Shown here piece after piece: positions 51,391 through 63,640 of a stretch of DNA of 64,000 bases. Within the stretch, counting starts at the first letter, position 1. Every line of letters starts with the position of its first letter. The stretch spans positions 12,368,123 through 12,432,122 of the forward strand of contig NC_085056.1 in NCBI RefSeq assembly GCF_963662255.1, written 5' to 3'. Position numbers and translations under genes: made by a program. This stretch comes from Cinclus cinclus. Its lineage: Eukaryota > Chordata > Aves > Passeriformes > Cinclidae. Below the pieces are notes generated by a model, which did no database searches, was not told where the DNA came from, and worked only from the letters and a program-made list of their open reading frames with translations.

Positions 51391-54300
51391 TTTAACAGAA
51401 TTTTTTGTTTAAGCTTATTTTCTTGTTTTCAGGTGATATGAGTTGTTTTTGCTGCTGTTTAAATTATGTCTTTACCACATTAATTGTGAACAGGAATGCT
51501 GTTCAGTTCAAAATTTTGTTTTTCTTTCTTCTTATAAATATATCACAGAATTAAGAATCTCAGGGTAACCCTCAAGGTAATTTCTACTTTATATTATTTT
51601 TTAATGGAAGACATTTTCAAATTTTCCAAAGTTCTTTGACAATAGCAACAGTTAGAAAGTCTATTCTTCAGTTCAGGCAAAAAAAGCTCATCTACTCCAC
51701 AGCTAGATTCTCACTAATGCAGCCAACCTGCATTAGTTTCAATTCATAATCTGAAGTGGGAAAGCAACATACCTAATTTCCATTCCTTAACCCATCCTAT
51801 CAATACATTTTTATTTGCTTTCAAAGTCTCAACTGCTATTCTATTGAACATATTTTTGCAACCACAAAGCTATTTTCATGTATGTTATACTATCAAATCT
51901 AAATGTCCATTAGCTACATCACATATGCCTGGAAATCCAATGCTCCACAGTTGTGTGTCTTTTCTAAAGGAACAATATACACATAAGCTTTTATTTACTA
52001 AATGGAAGGATATGAGCTTCCTCTGAACTCTTTTCATTTTATTGCCAAGGACAAACCAGATAAATACTGTGGTGAGATCTGTTTATTGATTAATGTAATT
52101 ACAGCTATTATCTACAAAGAAAAGTATATGACGGTAATTCTAAGTCTGATACAGAGCTATATAAACAATGCTAATTTCAGCACAGTTTCAATTTAATCAA
52201 CTGTTTTATGCATATCAATTTTCAAATTGAATGCATTTAATTACAAGCTCACATTTACTCTTTTTTCCACAAAAACATTGCCTTATTTAATGGACATTAT
52301 CCTATCAAAACTTAGGTTAGACTGTGGCTGTATGTGTGACAGCAAGCTAATTTCTTGTATGATCCCTGAAGTGCTGTTTTTCTTTCCAGTGTTCTGTGTC
52401 CAGTTTTTTTCTTTAAAAAAAAAAAATCTTCACAGAACATTCCATGTTCTTGGGGAAATAGTGGTATCAGTAACACCTGTACTAGCTAATTGATGCCAGC
52501 AATAAAAATAATCATTTAATCCCTGTTAGTGCAGCACACTCTGACAGAACAGCACACAACTGATTTGCAGCACTCACTGAACAGTGCAGTGCCATTATCC
52601 ACAGAGGGACTGGAGCAGATTCAACAGTCCCATTGCAATAGGCTGTGGGACCTGACCTGTCCCATTTACAGCCAGCACAGGTATCCCTGCATGCAGAGCA
52701 GTCACTACAGCACACAGGCCCTTTGATACATCTCAAATTTCTGACGTAGCCTTTAGGAAAATACCACCCTGTTCTTTTTCCTGTCAGTAAACCCAGGATA
52801 ATAATATTTATCTCCCTCTAGCATTTAAGACTGTGATGCAGAAATGATGCAGTTTGGAAACTATTTTCAACACAACAGTGTGTAAAAAACAGATCTGGGC
52901 TACTATATAAAAGAGCAACTTATCTAGCCTAGTTAAGGGACTGAAATATTCAGGCCACATGATCATGAACGTTACAAAGATTCTGATTTAACAATGTGAT
53001 AACCGCGAGCCACAACCAAATTAACCAGTAGTGTGACTGCAATGAATATGTCGTTATCTCTCAGGACATAATGTGATAATTAAGCTCACAGATCTTTAGG
53101 AAGTAACACCATAAAATACTAACTAGTCAAGCAATTCTTAGCTTATGCCTGGGTTCAAGGGCTCAGTAGATAGCAAAAGCTGGATGTGAACACTCAGTTA
53201 TACAGCTCATGAGGTAACACAGTTACAGCAATGCTGTGGCACCCCAAAACAATACATCCAGTACAGCTCTGGCAGACACATCCATCAGCCTCCTGGCACC
53301 CAGCCAGATAAGGGCATCCAATAGTTACCCTTCTCTTTTCTGATGGCATGCAAAAATTATTAGTTAGCATCCAATTATCTATACATGAAAAGCTGTCAGA
53401 TAATCTTTACAGCTCTTTCTTACAGAATAGCATCCCTGCTAGTCACAGCCTTAAGAATTTTACAGGCCTGACAACACAGCATACCTGGTTTTAGCCAAGA
53501 AGTACCACCCAAGTTCACCTCCTTTGAAAATGTCCAAACAGCCCAGTTTTCTGACACACTGGTGTGCAAGAAAAAACAAGCACTGAAATATTTTCTTCAG
53601 TGATAAGTCCATGAGATATCCTGTTACAAGTATTGAAAGGAGAACTCCGATTTACCTATTGATTCAGTAAATGTGTTTAAAAAATTTGGGTTAATATTAT
53701 CAGATCATAAATCAATTAAATTTTTTCAGATAAAATGTAGTGAAACCAAATAGGGATGGGGAGTAGATGTACCTCTACCATGGCAATGAGCCTTGATTCT
53801 TGTATTCTTTTTTCCATTCCCAACCAGCACATATATCCATTTGAACAGTCCATGTACAAAGGTAGACGAAACTTTCACTTTTAATTTGATTCAATCCTGG
53901 ATTTGAATTTGCCAATTTGAGTTCAGCATATTTGCTGAGTAAGCACTTGGAAGATTATTGCAAGGACTTCTTAGGCTAAACTCACCAATTAACATAAGCA
54001 GTTTTAGGTTTTGGCAAATTTTTTAAAAAGTAACTGAGAAATTCAGTTGATGTCAAGTCCTACTTCCATGAAAAAAATAAGAAGGCATGAAAGCAATGGA
54101 TTAACATTTAAATGATGTTTCTCTCCAGGACATTGCTGACACATGCTGGACTCCTTGTGTTTATAATGACAGATGCAGGTTAGCCCTTTATCTACAGCAA
54201 ATCACCGACTGAAATATGGCTTTGCATCTGTACTATGCCTTTAAATGTCTAGCTAGAAAATGTCAGAACTATTTGATCTGGTTTTATAAAATGAACTTTC

Positions 54301-55810
54301 AAGACTCTTTGAAAGATAGTTTACACTTTGAAAAAGATTAAAAATTTCTGTGCTGATCTCAAATAATAGAGAAGATTCACATACTTCAGGGGAAAGGAGG
54401 TGCACTGCAATATGAAAGTATAAAACCAAGCAAGCAGTCTAATGCTTTCTAGGTACCTTTTCCAGCACAAATTTGAGACTGATACAGGCAACATAAATCC
54501 CCATGAACGCCTCCTGGTTAGCAACACAAGATGCTTGATATTGAGTGAGATATATCACACCAAAGCCATGCATCCAGACTGACACAAATGAACAAGGACA
54601 CTATAAAATTGCTTAAGTGATTGAAGTTCCTAAGCACCATTTATCTACCACTGACCTTTCAGAAAAGGTTTATGAAAGTTCTGAAGCCACACTGAAAGTA
54701 TTTATCTCATGTTTATTCACCAAATAATGCACTTCTGCCTACTGCACTACAACCCTTGATGGAAGATGATCCTTGGATGAGTCATACAACAATAGCTATG
54801 TGTGCACATCCATCCATCCTGCACAGAAGAACAGCAGGAATAGGTCCAACAGCAGGAACTAGCACTAGTAACAAGCTTGGGTGCGTAAATACTAATGAAA
54901 AAACTCATCTAGAAATGTCCATTTATCTTTCAGATGCGTAGTTTCCATCTAGGCTGCCAACTATCGTGCAACTATTAACTTTGCCAAATAATTGTGTCTC
55001 CACTGTAAGCAGCTGCCTAATTCCTCAATTTCCATTCACTACCACCAGCAGCTGATCTCAAGAAACAACCTCAAGCTTAACAACAGAAGGTGGAAACAAG
55101 AGACAGGAGAGCCTGCAGCTGCTTTTCTGTGGTAATTCTACATTTACCTAAACAAATTACTGGGCCTACAATTACAAGCAAGTTCCTGTAGCTAAGGGCT
55201 TTAAACCAATACATTCAAACCTATACATTTAAGGTTTGTTTTTTAGTTCCTTTTGGAGAAACATGCATTCTATGGATACTGATGAAATACTGTGGCTAGA
55301 TCACCAGCAAAAAACAGAAAAATTAGGGCCAGGTGCAAGATTTAGCCTATACTTGTTGTATGATAATGGAAAATGTCTACATTTCAATTTTCTTTTCAGA
55401 AGGACAAAATGTATTGCACTGCCAGTATAGCACTGGACAGCTCATTCTTAAGTCCTGCATCTTTTTTCACTCAGTTTTATGGGCTGAGCCCAGCTCACGA
55501 GCCTCTTACACAGGAGAAGACCTCTCACAATCACAGTCTGCTATTATTACCTCCTATTTTAAGGGGCATTTTTATGTCAGCCATACAAAATACCGAATAC
55601 ATGTGATGTGGAAATAATTATGTCTGAGCTAAACTGAAAAAGCAGATATATCTCAGTCCAATTCAAAAAAATCCACTTACCATTCCTAAATATTGTTTGT
55701 CAGAAGGGCCATTGAATAAAAAAGGTAAAGGAGCCATTAAGAGTATGCTATACTGTGCAAATGAGATCACTGATAAGAGTACAGGAATGCAAATGACTAC
55801 CAATAATTAA
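51387..55810. other. Unique non-coding stretch
   Basis: No gene recognised. A GC-richer, CAGCAC-rich patch at 52510-52740 holds antiparallel frames of 65 and 74 codons; the latter (minus) encodes many Cys but fits no known Cys-rich family. At 55236-55617 the plus strand is open in overlapping frames downstream of an acceptor-like TTTTCTTTTCAG ending at 55399, with no clear donor. Confidence 0.45.
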
Positions 55811-55910
55811 TATTTAGTATTTCTAAAGCCTTTTTATCTGTAGACCTCAAAAGCTTTTAAAATACACAATGGGTACTCTCTTCATTTAGTAGATTAGGAA
55901 GATGAAGGAT
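55811..55910 (+). mobile_element. Ancient L3/MIR3-like repeat remnant
   Basis: The sequence TATTTCTAAAGCCTTTTTAT, then GTAGACCTCAAAAGCTTTTA, then GGGTACTCTCTTCATTTAGTAG follows the order of old amniote L3/MIR-type elements (TAGCGCCTTTCATCC...GGATCTCAAAGCGCTTTACAAA...TAGGTACTATTATC...TTTTACAGATG). It is very diverged. The family call is by word order recalled from consensus, not by alignment. Confidence 0.5.
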
Positions 55911-56024
55911 CCACTACAGTGTCCAATTTATTTGTGTTGAAAAAGGTTGCACTGCTTAGTGCCTAGGGACCTGCCCAGTACAAGTCCTGTTCTTCCAGGT
56001 TCTGTGCCAAAATCTTCTATTAAA

Positions 56025-56125
56025 ATAGCTGCTGCCTCAAACACCTTACAAGTGAAATGGGCAGGGCAATCAATGGATGGGGAGGGAATAACAATATACC
56101 TGGTATTGAGCACAGAGCCCTTTCA
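56025..56125 (+). mobile_element. Ancient L3-like repeat remnant
   Basis: CTGCTGCCTCAAACACCTTA followed by a purine-rich region with GGGCAGGGCAATCAATGGAT and GGGGAGGGAATAAC resembles the CCCTGCCCCAAAGAGCTTACA...GACAAAGGATGGGGGG portion of L3-type repeats common in reptiles. It may belong with the remnant at 55811-55910 or be separate. The match is weak and strongly diverged. Confidence 0.4.
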
Positions 56126-56870
56126 GTAAGGGTTTGGGGGCTTTTGCTGTGGGGCAAGGAATGCAGGTGAATTTCAGTGGCTAAAAGAAATAAAAGCAAA
56201 AGAACACATGGAAATTAAAGAATGATGGACTATAGAAAGTTTAAAAGAATTATCAGGAGAAATGTGGAATGTTGGCAAGGTTAGAGGGGGGTGGGTGGGT
56301 GGGGGACAGTAAATCATACAGAGGAAGTTCAAAATGGACTACGGTTTGCAATGATATATGAACTGAAGCACCTGTGTTTGATGCCTCCTGGTATCTGAAT
56401 TGATAAGATTCTTTCACTTCCTCCTCTTTGCAGATACTGTCCCCAGATAATGGACACCCTAACGACTCTAAAGACCTGATCCAGCAATGATGATGGCTAC
56501 CTCCACACAGTGTACCAGGGGAAATTCTGCTAAACACTGCATTCAGCTAGGGAACTAATTTGCTGGAGCAATTAGGAAGTGAATTAGACTAGACACAGAG
56601 AAATATTTCCGTGTCTTTGTATCTGCATTTGTGTGCATGACTGCCCCCCAAGTATAGAGGTCCTTTGATTCTCCAAGCTAGCGGATGTTGCAGCAACCTG
56701 AAAGCTTAAGAGGGCCTACTCAGCTGGAAGAGGACAGTTTGATCAGACAAAACCTATGTCTGAAGAGCTATGGTAACACACAAAAATCAGGACTGAAAAC
56801 TAAAAATTATTATTTACATTAGAGCGGTTTTTAAGACACCCCTTAACACTTCACAGGTACACTCTGTGAA
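56126..56870. other. Non-coding stretch with a G-quadruplex motif
   Basis: Between two ancient repeat remnants; contains the G4 motif at 56286-56305. A 94-codon minus-strand frame (56253-56537) crosses the G-run and is not credible as a gene. Confidence 0.5.
56286..56305 (+). other. G-quadruplex motif with single-T loops
   Basis: Four G-runs of 6, 3, 3 and 5 bases are separated by single T residues (56292, 56296, 56300). Single-nucleotide loops form the most stable class of parallel G-quadruplexes in vitro. The flanks are AT-rich. The complementary strand would be a C-rich i-motif candidate. It may also have arisen as a short TGGG tandem. Confidence 0.88.
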
Positions 56871-57010
56871 ACAGTCCTGCCTTACAAAACTTCTCATCTA
56901 AACAGAATGCAAGAGAGCCAAGAAAGAGAAATAGATGCACAGAGCAGGCCAGCAACTTGCTCAAGTCACGTAACAAGCTGAGGGCCAAGGGACAGAGGCA
57001 AAACTTTTAA
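56871..57010 (+). mobile_element. Ancient L3/MIR-like repeat remnant (3' region)
   Basis: AGTCCTGCCTTACAAAACTT, then CATCTAAACAGAATG, then GATGCACAGAGCAGGCCAGC, then AACTTGCTCAAGTCACGTAA, then GCTGAGGGCCAAGGGACAGA. This follows the order CCTGCC...CTTACAGTCTAAACAGA...GGCACAGAG...ACTTGCCCAAGGTCAC...GGCAGAGCC of MIR/L3-type 3' ends, in plus orientation. It is the longest ancient repeat segment in the window. Confidence 0.6.
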
Positions 57011-60000
57011 AGTGCTGGTATATTAGTCAGACAACTAGAAATTATGAAACTAGAAAATTTTAAAAAGCTGTTATTTGTCAATGAGACATAAGTCTTAGGT
57101 CACATGAGCAACCTTGATGTATTTCTGTTTACACTAAATCAACTTCAACTACAATTGCAAGTGAAAAAGTGAAACTACAACTTAAAGTGAGATAAAGCCA
57201 TAACAAAAAAAAATCCAAATTGACACCGATGGTTGAATACTACATGTGTGAGGCCATGTAGGCTGTCTGAATATTACAGAAAGTGTCAGTGTTTTCATAG
57301 AATGAACCTGGTTTGCTAAAACAGAGATTTATCACACAGAGCTACATTAACTACCTATAGCTCATTGACATAAATCCTAAATCAAACCACAAGCTGTTTA
57401 TATTCATGAAGACACACCACTTTTTCCGCCTTTTATTATACTAATACCAAAAAAATCCCCATAACATTGCCTCCAGTAATGTCTGAAGAAAAATTGCATA
57501 GTCTGATGCAACAGCCCTTGTTTACAGGCCGAAGAGAGTAGAAGGGTTTTCTAGAAAAGTCTTTGAGGAATTTAGACTGCACAGTCATCTGATACTGACC
57601 AACTTATGAAAACACACAGAAAATTAAATTCACATACTGATGGAGTAAAAATAAGTATATTTTGTTACCTTTACATTGAATGTTGCTGAACCCTGCAGAA
57701 ATTCTGTGCCTAGTACGAGCACCTACAGCACAGAAAAGTCACAAACAGCCCAGAGCTATTGATTAAATGGTGGCTCATGGGGAAATAATTGTGGAATTCA
57801 AACTACCTGGGTGATCACAGAAGTTAAAGGGTTGTTATATTCTGTGATGAGCTAATGGGAAATGAATGATAGTAGCTACTTCAGCAGATTGCAAAGGAAA
57901 GGGTGGGAGGTTAGAGCCAGGTGAATTGAAATCCAAATTCTTTTATAGGGCGAGCAGTGGCTGAAGCCACTATTAACTCTAAATTATTTAAGGTATATGC
58001 ACATGCAGAAATGAAGGTACAGGTTTATCTACAAGATAAGCTTCAGCTCAGAGAATCCATTCAGTAAAATCCTCTGGTTTATGAATGTACACTACACTGA
58101 GAACAGAAAACTGTTCAAGCTTTACAGGTTTCCATAACTGCACAAAATCTTCTGCATTTTGATAATAAAGAAGAAAATAAACTATGCCTGGACTCTAATG
58201 TGGGCCTTTTCAGAGATCACTCATATTCCTACCAGGCACACATTTTTAACACAATTTAGCATTTCTACTTGTGAGGCCAGATTTTCAAAGCAGCAAGTGG
58301 GAGGTACATGCATAAATTCTGTTATTTCTTAAGAGTGTTTCTGCACATACTTTTCATTATCCCCTTTGGAAATTTAGCCTGTAATCTCCACTGGAGAAAT
58401 GTGTCTCCTGTAGGTGTAGACATGACGGATGTAAAACATCGCTTCCTATCACTTCAATTACTCCAAGTAGTTTTCCATTTTCTTTCCCATGTTTTTTAAA
58501 CTGAGGACTGTATTCAGGCCCATATAGCACTTATGCTTGTCAGAATCTACATTCCATGCTCTGTTTTTCAAGACTATGTACACAGAAGGGGGCTGAGGAC
58601 AGGAAATGAGATAATTTTTCAAATCTTTCACTCATACCAAAGTTATTGTGCGATGATGTCTACTTACAAACAAAAAAAAAATCAGTTTCATATAATGTTT
58701 CATTATTCTCAAATACATAGTTTTTCAATCAAAAGGAAGCATTGGGAATTAAAAATGAGAGCAGCTTCCTTCTCTTTCTACATAAGGCACATATAAAGAA
58801 ATAGACAAAAATAGATTAAAAACTTGGTGAAACAAAAATAGCAAGCTTACCAAAGCCACATAACTGGATTAATTCAATCGCTCTGACATTACAGGAATAG
58901 GCTCTCTGTTTTCAGTGCACTGCAATGAGAAATTGTGGCAGGAATCATTCCTCATTTTATAATGGTTAGTAGAAGCAGAAGCTGAACAGCTTTTGTGATT
59001 GCATTTCAGATTTTTGTGTTGGGAATCCAGCAAAAGTAATGTTTCTGTTGTAGTGTCACTTTGACCTTTTTTTCCTCTCTTGTAGCAAATGCAATTTTAT
59101 CTGTCATAGTGAGAGTCAGCTGCCTCAAGAGACAGCCTTGAAAAAGTCGTAGGTCACCCCACCATACCCGTATATAGATGTTCCAAAATACAAATAAAAT
59201 GTAATGATGTATTATTTAGTAACAGTTGTTATATCTTTGCTTTGACAAATATCTGTGCAAACTGAATATTCAAGACAACATCCAAATTAGAGATAGCTGA
59301 AAAAATTGTGGTAAATATTTTTATTTCATTGCAAACTGATTGTTTTACAAAACTCTCCTGTTGTAGAAATAATTTTACTTTAACAAAAAAAAAATTAAAG
59401 GGAGATTTCCCATTTCTATGATGGAATTTTTGACAAAAGTCTGTATTCCATGATTCTGTATACAGGCTCATGTCAAGACTTTTTCCAGTAAGCTCCACCA
59501 TTTAGGGAAGAATATGTCTCCTTCACTGGTGGCAGAAAAATTGAAGATCTATCAACATTAAAACTATATTTATACACAGATTCCTATCTGGTTCTCACGA
59601 AATTCAGAATTCAATCCATAATCTAGACTGTTCAAGACAGAATACCACCACAAGTAGCTCCAGGCTTGCTCTGTGAATGATATGCAGACTATTAGAAAAT
59701 ATATTTATAAGAACAAAGGCTAAAAAATCAATATAGCTATGGCCTTAGATTTGAAAACTAATAAGAGCATAGATTTACCATTCTTGCATATATCAGTCAG
59801 TCAAAAAATCCAAACTGCACCTATAAATAGACAATGACAACATCCAGCACTACTAAGGGTGGGGTGTCCTGAAAAGCATTAAACAGTAAAGTCTCAAAAC
59901 AATTTTGTTAAGAACTAAATTATCGTTTCACTCACGTGTAAAACCCTGGTCCAGGAACAATAATCAAACTGGGATATTTGTTAGGGTGAAATCTGTTGCG

Positions 60001-61944
60001 TTTTTCATCACTGGTCTCTTTCAAATGAAGTAAATCTCACAATACATCCTATAATGATCCCAGAGCATGCAGCAAAACAGCACATAAGCACTGAACAGGT
60101 AAATAATATGTGAAGATATTTTACAACTTGTTCATTCTATTGTTTAATCATTAGAAGTAAACAATACACTTTAGGCAATAAATATAGTGCCATATGGATA
60201 GGGAGCGATAAAAGACTGTCAGGAACATTGCCAAGGTTGGTGTTTCTCTACAGAGGATATAGTGTCTATAGCATTGCCAAAATAAAACAGGGACAAGCGA
60301 GGACATAAAACCATCTGGGTAGATTGCAGCAAAACAAAAACAAAACATTCCATACTGAGCTAAAATAAAGAAAGAAAATAATTAATCCACTATACAAAAT
60401 CTCAAAAGTCCTCAACCATTAATTTTATGTCTGTGATTTGTGAAAATTATTATTCAATACCAAAAACTTCCTTAAAATTATAATTGTGCAACCACTTTTG
60501 TAATAGTTTTGTAAAGGACCCTTTCTAAATATTTCCTCATTGAACAGTACTTTGAAACTTTTGACAATGGCATCTGTAGGCCTATACTCAGATTTCTGTT
60601 AGTCTTGAGGGGTCACTATAGCTTTCGTAGGCTTTGCAACTAAATGTATATTTCTGGTTATTTATATAAAATCTCTTTGGTAAAACTACTTAAAACCACT
60701 CAACTAAACAACCAAAAGTAGCTAGCCCAAGAAAATTTTGGCTAAGATCCAAACCAGAAAGACTAGTCCAGAGTCTGCACAATTGTTAGTCATCAACTAG
60801 ACGAGGTTGCAAGTACAAATGTATAAATGTATTGCACACATGCTCCTCACAGCCCTTCAGGACATTCCCCAGCTGTCCTACAGCAAGGAAAGGGAAAGGC
60901 CTCCCTCCCATCTATAATTACAGTCACTGCTGTTGTGTGGCTCTGGACACTGAATAGCCACAAACTCAACAGATTTGCACTATCACATCACGTTTGGTTT
61001 GCCAATAAAAACATGACACAAGTTGAAAGATAGATGTTTATAACAGGATTTTTGTAGCCCACACTGAGATGCTCAAAAACATAACAAGGAATTCAGACAG
61101 TTAAGTACCTAGATGTTCCTATTTTCATCAATAAAGCACTTGACCATTAGAAGAAACACATGCAGTGCTGTATCCTGCAGTTCATATCTTGGGGCATGTT
61201 TCTGTCAGCACATGAAAGTGCTTCTGTCTATTTTTTGTTATTTATTTATTTCATATTGATTCAGATGTTGTATTATAAAGAAAGAAACTACTCCCTTCCA
61301 CCTTCATCTACCCCAGTCCATCACAAAACAACAATATAGGCTAGACATACTGGGATAAAACAAAAACTGAAATGCCAGTTCATGGTCCAGAAAATGTCTT
61401 TTAACTTCTTAAGAATAACTCATTCTGGATGAGGGAATTAGACTTCACCACAACTTTGTGCATGTTTTCATTCCCTACACGCACCAATTTCAAGATACCA
61501 GGATCTTACTAGATGAGTTGCTGAAGAAAAGGAATTATCGTTGCAGCTCATAGGTAAAATCAAGGGCTGCTTTGCCACATATACTTGTACAATTCATTTG
61601 CCTCATCTCCTGAGGCACTGAATGTTTCCTTGAAGGTGCTGAGCACTGTCAGTTTATAAACCAAGGCACATGGCACCTTCCATCAACTGTGTAAGTTTTT
61701 CTGCAATGCCAACTCGATTTGCAAATGTGTATTATCATAAGAAGTTACTGTTGGGATGTCTCTGCCAGCAGAATGAGACGTGCATGTCCTCTTCAGCTGC
61801 TTAGATAAGTCAGGTTAGTTTTGACCACTGAGGAGAAGTTAGCTAAGTTTGCCGACTTTACACGAGATCAGATGATGACCACACACGCTCTGTTCCACCT
61901 GCAGGAATTCTAGGGCAGAAACCTCCAGCAGAGAGACAGCTGGA
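57011..61944. other. Unique AT-rich non-coding stretch
   Basis: No gene recognised; open frames are at most 90 codons. A perfect short hairpin, AGTGGCT-GA-AGCCACT, lies at 57956-57971. A passage near 58265-58300 (GAGGCCAGATTTTCAAAGCAG) recalls words in old L3-type repeats but is too short to call. A 9-base A run lies near 58672-58681. Confidence 0.5.
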
Positions 61945-61975
61945 GGGAAAGCATGGGGAAGGATGGGGGGAGGGG
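61945..61975 (+). other. Predicted G-quadruplex motif, longer loops
   Basis: G-runs of 3 (61945-61947), 4 (61955-61958), 6 (61965-61970) and 4 (61972-61975) bases have loops of 7, 6 and 1. This meets the usual G3+N1-7 rule but is less compact than the motif at 56.3 kb. Confidence 0.7.
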
Positions 61976-63524
61976 AAAATGACAGGAACGTCTCCAATCT
62001 CTCCAGCTAGAAGAGAGCATCTGGCCATGCCTTAGGTTTTATTGTTTTAGAAAAAGAACAATCCTTCAGTCATTGCATGGGGCATAATGCATTTTGGCTT
62101 ATTTCTGCTTATGAAAATGGATAAGTGAGAAAATTACTGTAAATCTTTCTTAATATAGCTTATAAAAGATAAACATAATTAAGCACCTATTAGTATTCCT
62201 TACTCATTGATTTAGTGTTAGACTTGGAAAATCCTGCTTTACATAAAGAAAATAGAGGTCAGATTAATTAAGTTCACTGTTGTGGCCAATTGCTTTGTCA
62301 TAAATATTTGTTGAAAAGCTTTTTGGGTTTTTTGCTTGCCTGTTTTTGGTTGTTTTTGTTTGGTTTGGTTTTTTTTTTGTTTTGGTTTTATTTAACTCTA
62401 CAAATAAAAAGTCTTGCTTATAACCCTCTATGAAATATCAAAATATCTTTGTCTTAAGAATCTGCTGGAGTTGAGCTTTTGGGTTCTGAGCATTTCCAGC
62501 ATTATCAGGTTAGAACAGAACAAACAGACTAAAGTCTGACATCAGCACTCTTCCCAGCAGGATACACTACTTTTTTCATTAGAATCTTTGAGCTTGAGAT
62601 CAGACACAGGGAAAGATTAAAACAAATATGAATTTAATCAAGGGATTCTACTTTCCTGGTGTGGGAACAGGAACATGCTGACATAAATAGAGGACGAAGC
62701 ACTAGGGCGTCTGAAACAAATCAAAGACGGCTTGCTTACCACTAACTGCTCAGATGATCCATATCATAACAACAAAAAGAAAAACAATTATTTATTCTTT
62801 TTGATGTTTCTGTTCAGAAGTAACTTCCTTTTTGAAGAGAGCAGGGTCAAAGCCAAGTTATTGTTTTTGCTTGAAACTTTGTCAGTAAGGGACTAAAAGA
62901 TATTAGGTATGACTTACTTTGGGGATTTTTGTGGGAAACTTAGAGATGCTCATTTCTTGTAGGTTATAACTTGGGAAAAAAATAATTGTAAAATGAACTG
63001 AAATTTCATTGTTGTCATGGAAAATTGGACCATTAAACAAAAAAAAAAAAAAAAGCAGATAATTCACTTAAGCCCCTAAAATAGATGGTAGACAGCCAGC
63101 TCTCAGCCTGAGCTAATGGCCAAAATCAAGCCTAGGTACTACATAATGCAGAGAAGATCCTGCAGTTAGAGATAAGTATTATCAGCACTTGAACATGAGT
63201 GGGTGCACAGAAAACACCAAAATTTTCTCTTGTGCAGTGCAGATTGAACAAATGGTAATCAAAGTCTCTTTTGAACCAATGGTTATTGCAACTAATAACA
63301 CCAATTAGAGGGACAAAGTCAAAAGGGACAGGAAAAATAAAGTATCTGCAAAAAGACAGATTTGGTGATTTGAAAGAGTGTTTTCTACTATTTAAAATTC
63401 ATTACGACTCTGTCCTCAACCCTTTAAAAGATACAAAGACAAATCATGCCCAGAAGAGTATGCATGTTAAATTCATATTCAAAAACAAACTGAGGAGTTT
63501 ACATTTGCATAACATACAAACATT
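61976..63524. other. Unique non-coding stretch with simple tracts
   Basis: No gene recognised. Contains a T/G-rich tract at about 62318-62393 (TTTTGG and TTTGTTT words) and a 16-base A run at 63039-63054. A plus-strand frame of 107 codons (63271-63594) overlaps the MIR remnant that follows and has no known domain. Confidence 0.5.
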
Positions 63525-63640
63525 AATGTTCATAACACGCTTTTTAAGTATACAAGCTTACTGGCCCCATCTTACAGATGAGAAAAGTGATTGATTTCAA
63601 GTGGAAAAAGAATGCACAGAGTGCTTGGATCTCAGTGGGA
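63525..63640 (+). mobile_element. MIR-like ancient SINE core/3' remnant
   Basis: TTAATGTTCATAACACGC, a spacer, then GCCCCATCTTACAGATGAGA followed by AAAGTGA aligns with the MIR segment TTAATCCTCACAACAACCC...CCCCATTTTACAGATGAGGAAACTGA. The TTACAGATGAGAAAA-type block is the best-preserved MIR signature here. It is in plus orientation, diverged and inactive. The limits are approximate. Confidence 0.72.

Noticed and set aside
52512..52736. Cys-rich 74-codon minus-strand frame, considered as a small secreted Cys-rich peptide
   Set aside because: No signal peptide is evident, Cys spacing fits no known family, and it arises from repeated GCAGCAC-type words on the other strand with an antiparallel open frame.
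59400..59480. TTCTATGATGG and CCATGATTCTGTA words, considered as another CR1 tail
   Set aside because: Lacks the GTTGGAC and TTCCA blocks in the right order; too short to support.
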